DNA of 64,000 bases from Tetraselmis striata (lineage: Eukaryota > Chlorophyta > Chlorodendrophyceae > Chlorodendrales > Chlorodendraceae), in assembly GCA_006384855.1 (NCBI GenBank), contig VCJN01001240.1, positions 1 through 64,000 of the forward strand, read 5' to 3'. The notes below the pieces were generated by a model, which did no database searches, was not told the origin of the DNA, and saw only the letters and a list, made by a program, of their open reading frames with translations. Position numbers and translations under genes: made by a program. Within the stretch, counting starts at the first letter, position 1; each line of letters begins with the position of its first letter. Below are positions 43,661-52,611 of the stretch, piece after piece.

Positions 43661-45370
43661 TGTGATATGAGCGCGGCAATTTGCCTCTGTCCATTGATCA
43701 TTATCTGGGTTGGCATGAAGCTTGTATAGTATGTCGGCGGGTCAGGCTCGGGATAGACGGCCTTTACACAAGCCTCTGTAGTTGCAGAAAAACGAGCGCT
43801 CTGAGGCCAACCCAGTATGGTAGCCAGTCGATTGTAGACGATGTATCCTTCCCTTATTTATTGGTTTTTTTGCCTCCTTGGGTTAGGAGCCTAGCTATTG
43901 TTTCTTCGCAACAACCTCTGCAAATAAGCACTCACTCTATCATGAGGTTGAATTCCGGCTCGCATAGCCTCCTTTTCGACGGGAGGCAGTTGGCCTTTTC
44001 GACGGGGGGCGGTTGGTTCGCCAACACGGGTGGTAGTAGCGCCAAATGAGCGTCCACGCCCTCGCCCGCGCGCCGGCTTGCCAACAAGTGCGTCCTCGCC
44101 GGCACTAGAACCACCTTTGCGCCCTTGCCCGTGCCCCCGCCCCCTGCCACGGCCCCGTCTACGGCCGCCCCCGGCAGGGCCGTCTCTCTCAAGGACAATG
44201 GGTCCCGTTGACTACCCGGAATCTGTAGACTGAATCTCTACCGCCAGCCGTTGCGTGCGTAGATATACATGTGGCGGGTGGCTCGGGATGTTCAGGTGGG
44301 GTTGACGACCGGGCATGGCTCGATGATGTGGGCGACTGTCGGCACAGATACGGGACTCTTGGTAATCGAATCCGCCCGCGGCGGCCCACCCGCTCACCCG
44401 CTGCTGCCAGACGCGACGTAGGGCTGATCAACATGTCTAGATAACGCAGAACATATATATGTAACGAATAATATAGTAGAAGGCGGAGGCTGACATTGGT
44501 ACCAGTAGCGGCGATATGGAACGTCGTCAGTTGACAAGTAGGGCGGGTTTATTAATTTACACGTGCCTCGTCCGGATATGTTGTAGATATATATACAACG
44601 AATGTTGTATAGCGTTGTATATCTACAACAGAAAGTATGGGCCCAATAGTATGGGCAAAACTGGCATGATGACCACCATGGTGTCAGGGGAAGTCGAAAG
44701 GGCCCAAATAGGATACCTAAATTGGTCGGGGCCCGCCCGTGTCCGTAAATCGGTCCGTGCAAAGCGGCCACCATTCCCAGCCCAACGATTCACCATGAGA
44801 CAGCCTATTCATCTTCAGAGCCATGTAGCCGCCCGTCTTGGGCCGTATTAAGCCCCTGCCCCCGGCAGATTACGCCAACAGGGGGCTATGCAGCTTGGAG
44901 AAATCGCGGAGTATGTCGTGAACAACATAGCCCTCATCATGTGGAACAACGGCGCCGAGACCATCACCGAGACCTCCAACGTGCTTAAGTTCCAATCCAC
45001 CGGCGCCGGCACCTTTCCTTGGGTATGACTGTCATACCACCTAGCACTCGTCTAATACCTTGCCTAGATGATATGTCGTCGGCATGTGATGATTACGTCG
45101 ACGCGTGTGGGCGGCGCGGCCGTGCAATCGCGCCTAGGTGGTTAATCGGGACTCGTTGTTTTGCACGAAATATTGCCCTGCCGACCAGCCCCGTCCCGGA
45201 CTACTCGAGGCAAGGTACGCCATGCCCATGACCTCACGTTCTAGGACAGGTCCGGCAGTGCAATGGTCGCGGCGCCGGCTGTCCTTGGTGTCCCTGTGCC
45301 GAACAACGCTTGTCCGATCGCCGTGCCTCCGTCGCGTTTCGCCGCCGCTCCCGTTGTGTCCGACTGCGAC
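43660..45370. other. No full gene; possible small gene fragment at 44,891
   Basis: A 46-codon frame at 44,891-45,028 (MQLGEIAEYVVNNIALIMWN..., stop TGA) has good protein character and may be an exon or captured fragment. A short inverted repeat around a TATATATA core lies near 44,580-44,630. Nothing else is recognised. Confidence 0.35.
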
Positions 45371-45371
45371 C

Positions 45372-45506
45372 CGATCCCTGCGAAATTGAAATTGAATTGA
45401 TTACAACGTGCTAGTTTGCTGCTCTCCACCTCCCATACTGAGTTGCTCTTAGGGCCTGCCATCTCTAACCATAGTAGGGAACACATATAGCGTAATTACA
45501 GCTCAG
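45372..45506 (-). repeat. TTTCAA-tailed dispersed repeat, copy 6 (minus)
   Basis: Read on -: CCTGAGCTGTAATTACG, GAGATGGCAGGCCCTAAGAG, GGTGGAGAGCAGCAAACTAG, GTTGTAATCAATTCAATTTC. It directly follows a 98-codon minus frame (45,792-45,496) that ends WKPEL at the family's conserved stop. Confidence 0.75.
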
Positions 45507-46185
45507 GCTTCCATGCGACTGAAGTGCTTGGCAACTCGGCAAACACCCCGGCAACGATAATGCCAATAAGTCCGCCCGCTGCAGTATGTGGCGTGATGTT
45601 GACGACGACAAGGTGGGCTGGATCTCCTACAAGTGCCCGGAGTGTGACATACCTCTGTGCACCCGGAGCAAGAGGCACAACGGCGTCGTGTGATGGAGCC
45701 GCCACCGCCAAAAGACCGCCCAGGAGCTCGCGGCGTATGGGGTCCACCGCCGCATGTACTAGACCGCAAATGGTCAACCCTCCCGTTCCCAAACCCGAAA
45801 CCTCAAGACCTTCCTTCCCCGGCCGGCCGCCGGCTGATGGTTGCTCCTCCGCAGTGCCGTGGCCGGTACCGTTGGTGTGATGATGGTTTAGCGAGCTACA
45901 ACACCTTGGGGCGACGCTTTTGTTAAGAGCGCGGCCAGCGTAGTATTAGAAGTATGTAATTATAATCCGTTAATGATGCCGACGCGACCTGTGTTCTGTA
46001 CTCGTGTTGTATGCATACCATGCATCGTAATTGCTGTTGGACGTTTCCTACATAGCCGTTTCGGGTGATTTCCTGATCGCCTTACTTTCCAGCTAGCTCA
46101 TATGTAACTATAATGATATCTACCATACCACATTTCCGGACGAGGCACTAGGTACCCGTACCTGTACTGATGTGAATTACAAGAT

Positions 46186-46355
46186 TTACAGCTTCGCGAC
46201 TTCGTGGTTCCCTTGGCTCCTCCTTGGTTCTTGGCTCCCTGGCCTCCTGCTCGGCCTTGGTTTCATGCTTATGTCCCTCTTTTGCTGGCAACCTTTCATG
46301 GTTGATGTTAGTTCTGTTTGTAGTGCGCATTTGTTAAAGCCCTGATGTAATAAAG
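46186..46355 (+). pseudogene. 3' end of non-LTR-like element, short copy
   Basis: CGACTTCGTGGTTCCCTTGG through CCCTGATGTAATAA; matches 47,700-47,870 in direct orientation and 228-440 inverted. Only the 3' UTR is left. Confidence 0.65.
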
Positions 46356-46389
46356 CGCTGATGATACCTTGTTGGGGCGTCCTCGATTC

Positions 46390-47885
46390 ACCAAGCTTTG
46401 GCCACCCCAACGTTGGAGCCCGATGCCGGCGCCAACGTCTCGGCGTCGATGTGGGCTGTCGAGCTTTGCGCTGCTCATACCCGTGTCGTTGACGAGTGTG
46501 GAGACGCAGTGCTCGAGGATCTAGCGGGGCCGTTGGCCTCTGCCCGCAAGTTGCTCCCCCCCAAGCGCTCCCACGCTGCCCGTGCTGGCTGCTCGGCCGC
46601 GGGGGTTAACCCGGCGTCTGCGATGCGCTCGGCGGCCGACCTCCAAGCTACCCCTCATTACTCGGACTTCCCCTTGCACTCCATGCGGAAAGTCCAAGAA
46701 CCCTAAGCCACCGCATTCACACGGTCCGCTTCGCAAAGCTTGCTGCGCGTATGCCTACAAGCGGTCCTGACAGCAACCGCTTCCGAGGCCGCCTCTTAGT
46801 GGCTGCGACAGCGTTCCTGGTGACCGCTCCTCCAAGTGAGGGTCGCCTTGGTGAAGTCCCTGAGCGTTCCCCTGAGTACTACGATTCCATGTTCAGCGTT
46901 GCCGCTTGCCGCCCATTTGGCCTTCCGGCGGCTCCCGTCCTTTCCCTTGGCACAGACACAGATGCCCTTGTGCTTTTTGGGCGGTCGCGTACGCTGATCA
47001 CGTGGCACGTTGCTCTGTAGTGGGCGACTCCAATCACGCCGCACACGAGTGGGCGGCACATGGCCTTTTCGACGTTTGCCACGACGTGAAGTCCGCGCTG
47101 GGCGTGGGTGTCCAGATCCTCACGGACCCGTCGGTACTTCTTTCTCTTCCGAAGGGAAGCGACGGCCGGCCGGCCGATGTATGTTGGGCTTTTTGGGTAT
47201 GGTGGTATTCGCGGGAACACGGTTGCTGTCGATACCACCATTGCCCCAATCCTAGGCGTGTCAAGCTCGGATCCAACGACTGCATTGCGTGCTGCAGAGC
47301 GCCACAAAATCCAGAAGTATGACAAGGGTGTCCGATACGCCGCCGGCATGCTTCGCTTTGTTCCTTTCGCCGTTTCCGAGTTTGGCTCGCTGGCCCCGCA
47401 CGTTGAGGCCTTCTTGATTGGTGGAGCTCGCGAATAAAGCTAGCCACACACACACTGGCCAAAAATCGGCCAGCTCTTGTCTGCGTGGCGCCGCCGTTTC
47501 TCCTTGCTCATCAACATGGCGCATGCAGACAACGTTCTTGGCGGGGTCGCGGCCGCGCGCGCGGCACGTGATGGTGCTCATGCGCATGCGTCGCGTCGCT
47601 CGTCGGCATGTGTTGCTATGACCTGGGTCATTGGCTGCAAGCGTCCTCGCCGCGGCTGATAGGCTACCCCGGGGCGGTGGTCCCTTTGGTTCCTGGAAGC
47701 TTGGCGACTTCGTGGTTCCCTTCGCCCCTTCTTGGTTCTTGGCTCCCTGGCCTCCTGCTCGACCTTAGTTTCAGGCTTATATTATGTCTCTCCTTCGCTA
47801 GCAACCTTTCATAGTTGCTGTTAGTTCTGTTTGTGGTGCGCATTTGTGAAAGCCCTAATGTAATAATAGTTTACCTGATGTAATA
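46390..47885 (+). pseudogene. 3' part of non-LTR-like element with frameshifted C-terminal ORF
   Basis: Successive frames (46,398; 46,751; 46,906; 47,108, ending TAA at 47,437) encode the C-terminal part of an RT-element protein: a His/Cys region (DHVARC ... HAAHEWAAHGLFDVC), GRPADV, then VAVDTTIAPILGVSS and a helix-rich end (AAERHKIQKYDKGVRYAAG). The layout resembles the region downstream of RT in the 24.85-27.8 kb element, but the sequence is a different family. The RT itself is absent. The 3' UTR ends in CCTAATGTAATAA at 47,861-47,873. It sits head-to-tail behind the short copy at 46,186-46,355. Confidence 0.6.
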
Positions 47886-47930
47886 AAATATAATTACAAG
47901 AAGGCCAGGAACAAACATGACACATGTAGC

Positions 47931-48205
47931 GACACATGACACATCCCTTGTCCGCTCGGTAGAGCGGTCGTCTCGTATGCGAGAGACCCGGGTTCGATTC
48001 CTGGCCGATGTATGTATTATCGGCAATTATATCGGCCCGGCTCGTCCCGGGTTTACTCGGTTGATGCATTAGCCCTTCATGGTTCGAATGAGGCAATGGT
48101 CTACTGGCTATGCCAGACCTACGAGGCTACGACTGCAGTTGGCGCACAAGGCCAAGTGCTGGGGCGGCTTCGGCTGATGTCCCGGGGCGAACTTTACTTT
48201 ACTTT
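47931..48205 (+). mobile_element. tRNA-derived SINE with 16-bp target duplication
   Basis: Flanked by identical ACATGACACATGTAGC at 47,915-47,930 and 48,206-48,221. The head is tRNA-like: D-arm-like GCTCGGTAGAGC, an anticodon-arm-like stem, and a perfect B box in GGGTTCGATTCC (47,989-48,000), so a pol III promoter is expected. The body (about 200 bp) is unrelated to tRNA and the 3' end is a short ACTTT repeat. A 16-bp duplication fits LINE-mediated insertion. It is not a functional tRNA: the D-loop is too short and acceptor pairing is incomplete. Confidence 0.8.
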
Positions 48206-48342
48206 ACATGACACATGTAGCTCGCTACGCGGTGGTCGCTACGGCAAGTAAATTGGATTCACTAGTCGTACCGGCATGCGGCATGCGGGATGCGGGCCGC
48301 TTTTAGGCGGCTGCTTGCTGTGTTGATTTTCTAATTCTGGGT

Positions 48343-48368
48343 TTCACAAGGATCGTCTGGTTTGCCGA
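48343..48368 (-). repeat. B2 split direct repeat
   Basis: TTCACAAGGATCGTCTGGTT plus six more bases, identical to 48,629-48,654. Confidence 0.85.
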
Positions 48369-48448
48369 AGAATGCCAGGTCTGGTTACAGGTTGTGATAT
48401 TCAGGAATTTGCAGGCATACAATCCCACAGCCAGGGAGGGTTGGGCGG

Positions 48449-48628
48449 GCTGTGGTGCGCTCGATGGAGCGTGCCACAGCAAAGGAGAGTGACCGGTCGG
48501 TCCGCCGTGAAGGCAGGTGGTGGCTCTGACCGGCCCCCGCAATCGTGCGCGCGCACACACGCGCTACGGGCGCCGCGCCAGGGCTATCTCGTACAAGTAG
48601 AGAAACCACATAAACTAGTTTAGAACAG
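48449..48628 (-). repeat. A2 split direct repeat
   Basis: Homologous to 57,914-58,137 in the same orientation; opens with the hairpin GCTGTGG ... CCACAGC. In A1 a short insertion repeats GAGAAACCACATAA. Confidence 0.85.
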
Positions 48629-48654
48629 TTCACAAGGATCGTCTGGTTTGCCGA
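48629..48654 (-). repeat. B1 split direct repeat
   Basis: Begins immediately after the methyltransferase stop codon (48,655-48,657 on +). Confidence 0.85.
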
Positions 48655-49929
48655 CTAGAAAATTCCGGGCGCAGCAGGCCACGGGCGGGGTTCACGGGCG
48701 GGAATGTTGAAGTCGACGACAGGCCAGCGGGGTGCGCCCACAGGAAGGCTGTCGCCGGTACGGCCAGGAATGAAGAGGTCGTGGCGCGGCTTCCAAGAGC
48801 GCATGTCGGAGCACATCTCCGAGAGGAGCTGGTACCAAGCTTTGTCAGGCCAGTAGGGAACAATGACGATGGCTGGGGCACCGCTGGACTCAAGTTTGGA
48901 GACTAGATCGCCGATGAGGTTCCACGTAGGGTTTCACCAGTTACGTTCGCAACGCCATGCAGCGTCGGAGAGGCGCAGGGCGTCGACGGCCTCGCACCGC
49001 GGGTCACGCCAGCGGGCGTTGTAGCGGGGCAGGAGGGCGTTTTCAGAAGTCGCGAAGCGGTCGATGGTGCAGGCGCCCCATTTAGCAGTGAGCGAGGCGA
49101 ATCGACGAGGGTTGAACTGCCAATCGTCGCAATCAACCTCGCGACTAAGGCGGTCAGCCCAGATATTCGCCGCAGAACGGATGTAGCGCACGGAAAGGGT
49201 GATGCCGTGCGTGTCCATGAGGTACCACGTTTTGCGTAGCTCAGCCATGAGGCGTGGAGAGCGAGAGGTGAGGTTAGTGAGGACGCCGACAATTGCTTGG
49301 TTATCCTCGTGCAAGCGGATGTGGCGGTTTTGGAGCATGGGGAGGAAGGACTCAATAGCCAAGCGGACGGCTTTGAGCTCTTTCAGGGTAATGTGCGCAT
49401 TGCGGTCATCGTCGTACCAAAAACGAGCTTCATGGTGCTCGTTCAAAACGGCACCCCAACCGTACGACGAACTGTCGACGTGTAGGTATCCGGTTTCGAC
49501 GGGGCGGTTAATGGGACGGCCGTTGTGTTGGGTGGGCACACCCACCCACCATTGCAGATCGCGTTCGAGCTGGCGGGTAAGCTTGACGCGGCCGGACCAA
49601 GAGTCGCGCGTCTTGAGCACATCATGCAGCTCACGAAGGTAGAAACGGGCAGGGGCAATGGCCAAGTAGAGAAACTGGCATTTTCCCGCGAGAGCGGCCA
49701 ACTCGCGAGCTGGCAACCACCGCCGATCGCGTTTTGCGCGTTGGATTAGGCGTTTGGCCGCGCGAGCAATGCTGGCGAGTTTCTCAGCGGGCGCACGAAG
49801 AGTAGGTGACCCCGATGTGTCAATTTCTAACCCCAGGTGCACGAGCTTCTGGGTGGGCTCCCACACGCCCTTGTTGGGGTTGCGCAGCAGACCAAAGCCC
49901 GAGAGGTGGCGTTCGATGTAGTCACGCAC
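48655..49929 (-). pseudogene. DIRS-like RNase H and Dam-like methyltransferase, one in-frame stop
   Basis: Minus-strand frame starting RDYIERHLSGFGLLRNPNKG (RT connection), then RNase H (HVDSSSYGWGAVL; TLKELKAVRLAIESF; HEDNQAIVGVL; RSAANIWADRLSR). The methyltransferase-like domain follows: DRFATSENALLPRYNARW, an NW-stop-NPTWNLI box where NPPW/NPPY is expected, then IVIVPYWPDKAWYQLL. A TGA at 48,934-48,936 interrupts just before the NPTW box, probably a mutated Cys codon. Reading continues in the same frame to TAG at 48,655. These domains accompany RT in DIRS elements; whether they methylate DNA is not established. One frameshift separates this frame from the RT frame near 49,925. Confidence 0.8.
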
Positions 49930-50926
49930 GCTGCCAGATGGCCTCAGCCTGAGTCCGAGCTAGAAACGGGAAATCGTCCATGTAGGGCAACATGCGCAGG
50001 CCAAATCGTCGCCGGGGAATAGGTGTGCCGTCTGCTTCAGCCGGGTTACGACGCAATGCCCTAGTGAGGACGTTGGTGAATTGGCAGAAGTAATAGGGGG
50101 ACAGAGACCAGCCCATGGGAAGGCCAGCCAGTCGGTACAGAGTGCCGCGGTAATCGACAGTGAAAAAATCCCTGTCCTCAGGGGCGATTCCAACCGCGTA
50201 AAACCCGTCCTGCAGGTCCATATGCAACATGTAGTCCCCAGGGCGCGCCTGGTTGCGTAAATGCGAAAGCATCTCAAACGAAAGATCGCGCGTCTCGCAA
50301 TAGCGGTTCAGGGGGCGAAGGTCAATGATGAGCCTCCATTTGTTTGTTCCAGGCTTAGGAACCAGGAACAGCCGGGACACCCATTTTGCGCAGTAGCCTC
50401 GCTCCCAGGCCCCAACGGCCAGGAAGCGAGCCAATTCACCGTCCATAAACTCCAGTTGAGCAATACTAGCATCCCCCATTGACACCCCCTGATGAAAAGA
50501 AGGTGGGGCAAGCCCGTCCAAGAAAGGAACGCGTACACCTCGGGATATCCAGTTGAGAACACTGCGATTTGCGCCAGCGTCTTGCCAGTTGCCGAGATTA
50601 CGACGGACGCGATGTCTCATAAAGGGGGAGTCGGGAGTACAGGAATTGGCGCGATGGATGTCGCTAGGGGGGCGAGCAGAGCGCCCTGTCGCTCTGCTGG
50701 CCCTCTCCGCGTCGGCGTCAGGGTCCAAGGTGCGCGGCACAGTAGAAGTGCCGCGGCGTGGGAGTAGCCATGTGCCACTGGGCGCTGGCTTGGCCACTGG
50801 CAGTGTACTGTCACTTTGTACTCGAATCTGTACTAGACGACGGGGATACGCCGGCATACGCCCCAATCGGAGCGCATCGCGACACCTACGCCGGGTAGGG
50901 GCGAGTACAGATCGAGCCATGCCCAC
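49922..50926 (-). pseudogene. DIRS-like reverse transcriptase
   Basis: 334 codons. About 150 N-terminal residues are basic and unrecognised. RT follows: KWVSRLFLVPKPGTNKWRLI, DLRPLNRYC, MDLQDGFYAVGI, LPMGWSLSPYYFCQ and the catalytic YMDD of LRMLPYMDDFPFLA (near 49,970-50,000). The YMDD box and the block order fit DIRS/Ngaro-type RT. It ends by a frameshift into the RNase H frame. The 5' end is close to the chromovirus insertion at 50,971, so upstream coding may be lost. Confidence 0.85.
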
Positions 50927-50966
50927 ACGGGAAAGGGCAGCCAGGGGTTACTTTGGTCGACACTGG

Positions 50967-50971
50967 TCGAA
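50967..50971 (+). repeat. Target-site duplication, left copy
   Basis: TCGAA, repeated at 57,669-57,673 directly after the 3' LTR. Confidence 0.9.
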
Positions 50972-51381
50972 TGTTATACTCCATTTCCCTATAGCCATAA
51001 TGTTCTGCTATACTAGCAGGTATAACCCCGCAAATTAGTACGACTACGCATCCGCGGAGTCGCTGTACATATTAGTATTGCGGGCGTAAATATTAGTAGT
51101 ATAAGGCCGAGGACTGTTCTGGAATTCTCTAGAGTTCTCTGACTCAAGCCTTACGTGGCTAACACAGCACGGGTATCCCATGACACCCGGCTAACATAGC
51201 ACAGGTATGACTATGACCTCGGCGGGTATAAATACCGCCTCGGACTAGTCTACTAGGCAGAATTCAGAGACAGAACTATAACCCAGGAACCCCTGTAACC
51301 AGAAGAGACTGGCCATACTTTCTAAATCCTTCCGCTGCATCCTAAAGGGCCTAAAGAACAGGCTTAAGCTAGAGCCTAACA
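50972..51381 (+). repeat. 5' LTR of chromovirus
   Basis: 410 bp. TATA box TATAAATA at 51,227-51,234 lies in the palindrome GGCGGGTATAAATACCGCC. Upstream are two 20-bp direct repeats (GGCTAACACAGCACGGGTAT at 51,157; GGCTAACATAGCACAGGTAT at 51,189), likely control elements by position. Confidence 0.95.
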
Positions 51382-51383
51382 CT

Positions 51384-51395
51384 TGGTTTCGGAGC
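51384..51395 (+). promoter_or_regulatory. Primer-binding site
   Basis: TGGTTTCGGAGC, two bases after the LTR, complementary to a tRNA ending GCTCCGAAACCA. The same site occurs at 62,572-62,583 in the second LTR element. Confidence 0.75.
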
Positions 51396-51420
51396 TTAGA
51401 CAGCGGTAAGCGACGTAAAG

Positions 51421-52581
51421 ATGGCTACACCAGGAGAGACGCCACCTGAGGACAGCGGAAGCTTTCCGGTAGCGGCCACTGCCGGCGAAGCACAGCCGAT
51501 TCCGCTCGAAGGAGGTCAAGAGGGCACGCAACCGACCCTCGCAACCATGATGAGCATGCTTCAACGACTAGCCGACCGAGTCGAGACTATGTCGACGGAG
51601 CAAGCGAGGATGCAAGATGTAGCGCAAGCTACAACGGCGGCAACGGCGGAGATTCGCCGCTTGGACGAGTACGTGCGACAAGGCTTCAGTCATTTCGACG
51701 ACCGAGTGAACCGGAGCCGAGTTGTAGAGCAGCAGATGCGAGACCAGCTTCGTTCTGCCCGGACCAGCGACATGCCTGGGCTCATGCCGAGCGATGTGAA
51801 ACCAGCGAAGATCGAGAAGCTATCGACTACGAATATCGACGAGCTACGGAACTGGTTTCGTCATGCACGGGGTTACCTGAAATATCACAACGTAAACCCG
51901 GAGGAACCTCGTAGCGTGTACTGGGCATCTGGCTATTTTCACGGACCCGTATCCAAGTGGTGGTACGCGCAAGTGGCGAGTACGCACGACGAAATTGGCG
52001 GCGGTTTTACCGGTATTACGCACATGGAGGCGGCACTAATCACCGAATTCTGTGGACGTACACCGGCGAAGCAAGCTCGTATCAATCTGGATCGCGCGAC
52101 ACAGCGGACTACAGTACAGAAGTACGCGAATTATTTCCGCGAGCAACTACTGGAGTTACCACATCGTCACGAGGAAGATAATGTACATGACTTCCAGCGC
52201 GGACTGAAACCCCATATTCGAAAGGAAGTTGCCCTGAAAAACCCTAAGACCCTGGCAGAAGCTGTACAGGCAGCTCTGGCTGTTGAAGCTGCGGAGCGGG
52301 AGACAGATGTGCACCGCGAGATCCGTCGCGAGCGCCTAAACATCATGGACGACGATGGCGACGACGATGAGCAGTACTACAGCAGTGCTGAGGGTGAGGC
52401 TACAGAACAAGAAGACGACCTGTTGATGGCGCGGCGATTGACCGAGGAGGAGTTTGAGAGATTTAAGAAGGAAGGTCGCTGCTTTATCTGCAGGGCGAAA
52501 GGTCATGTTGCGTCCGCGTGCCCGAGCAAGAAGAAGAAGATTTCTGAATATCGACCCAGAAAGACCCGGCCGGGAAACTAA
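51421..52581 (+). CDS. gag: Gag of chromovirus
   Basis: 386 aa structural polyprotein that packages the element's RNA in cytoplasmic particles. Residues about 40-110 look like a coiled coil (MMSMLQRLADRVETMSTEQA). Residues 140-290 match the retrotransposon gag core (ELRNWFRHARGYLKY ... VYWASGYFHGPVSKWW ... DFQRGLKPHIRKEVAL). An acidic stretch (310-333) precedes a CCHC zinc knuckle, C354-x2-C-x4-H-x4-C367 (CFICRAKGHVASAC), and a Lys/Arg tail. ATG 51,421 is the first in-frame start after the PBS. It ends in TAA at 52,579, directly after the slippery heptamer that leads into pol. Confidence 0.95.
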   Translation: MATPGETPPEDSGSFPVAATAGEAQPIPLEGGQEGTQPTLATMMSMLQRLADRVETMSTEQARMQDVAQATTAATAEIRRLDEYVRQGFSHFDDRVNRSRVVEQQMRDQLRSARTSDMPGLMPSDVKPAKIEKLSTTNIDELRNWFRHARGYLKYHNVNPEEPRSVYWASGYFHGPVSKWWYAQVASTHDEIGGGFTGITHMEAALITEFCGRTPAKQARINLDRATQRTTVQKYANYFREQLLELPHRHEEDNVHDFQRGLKPHIRKEVALKNPKTLAEAVQAALAVEAAERETDVHREIRRERLNIMDDDGDDDEQYYSSAEGEATEQEDDLLMARRLTEEEFERFKKEGRCFICRAKGHVASACPSKKKKISEYRPRKTRPGN

Positions 52582-52611
52582 GACGTGAGTCGGCCGCGCG
52601 CGGCGCGCGAC
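52572..52611 (+). promoter_or_regulatory. Programmed -1 ribosomal frameshift site
   Basis: Slippery heptamer G GGA AAC in gag phase at 52,572-52,578, followed at once by the gag stop TAA, about 10 nt of spacer and a GC-rich self-complementary stretch at 52,589-52,611 (GTCGGCCGCGCGC...). The pol frame is exactly -1 to gag and has been open since 52,548, so slippage gives GGG AAA CTA AGA and a Gag-Pol fusion. The same heptamer type is known from retroviral gag-pro junctions. Confidence 0.8.

Noticed and set aside
47945-48010. Functional tRNA gene (Thr- or Ala-like)
   Set aside because: The B box is perfect, but the D-loop is about four bases too short, acceptor pairing is only about 5 of 7, and the sequence lies within a 275-bp unit flanked by a 16-bp duplication. 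A SINE head fits better.
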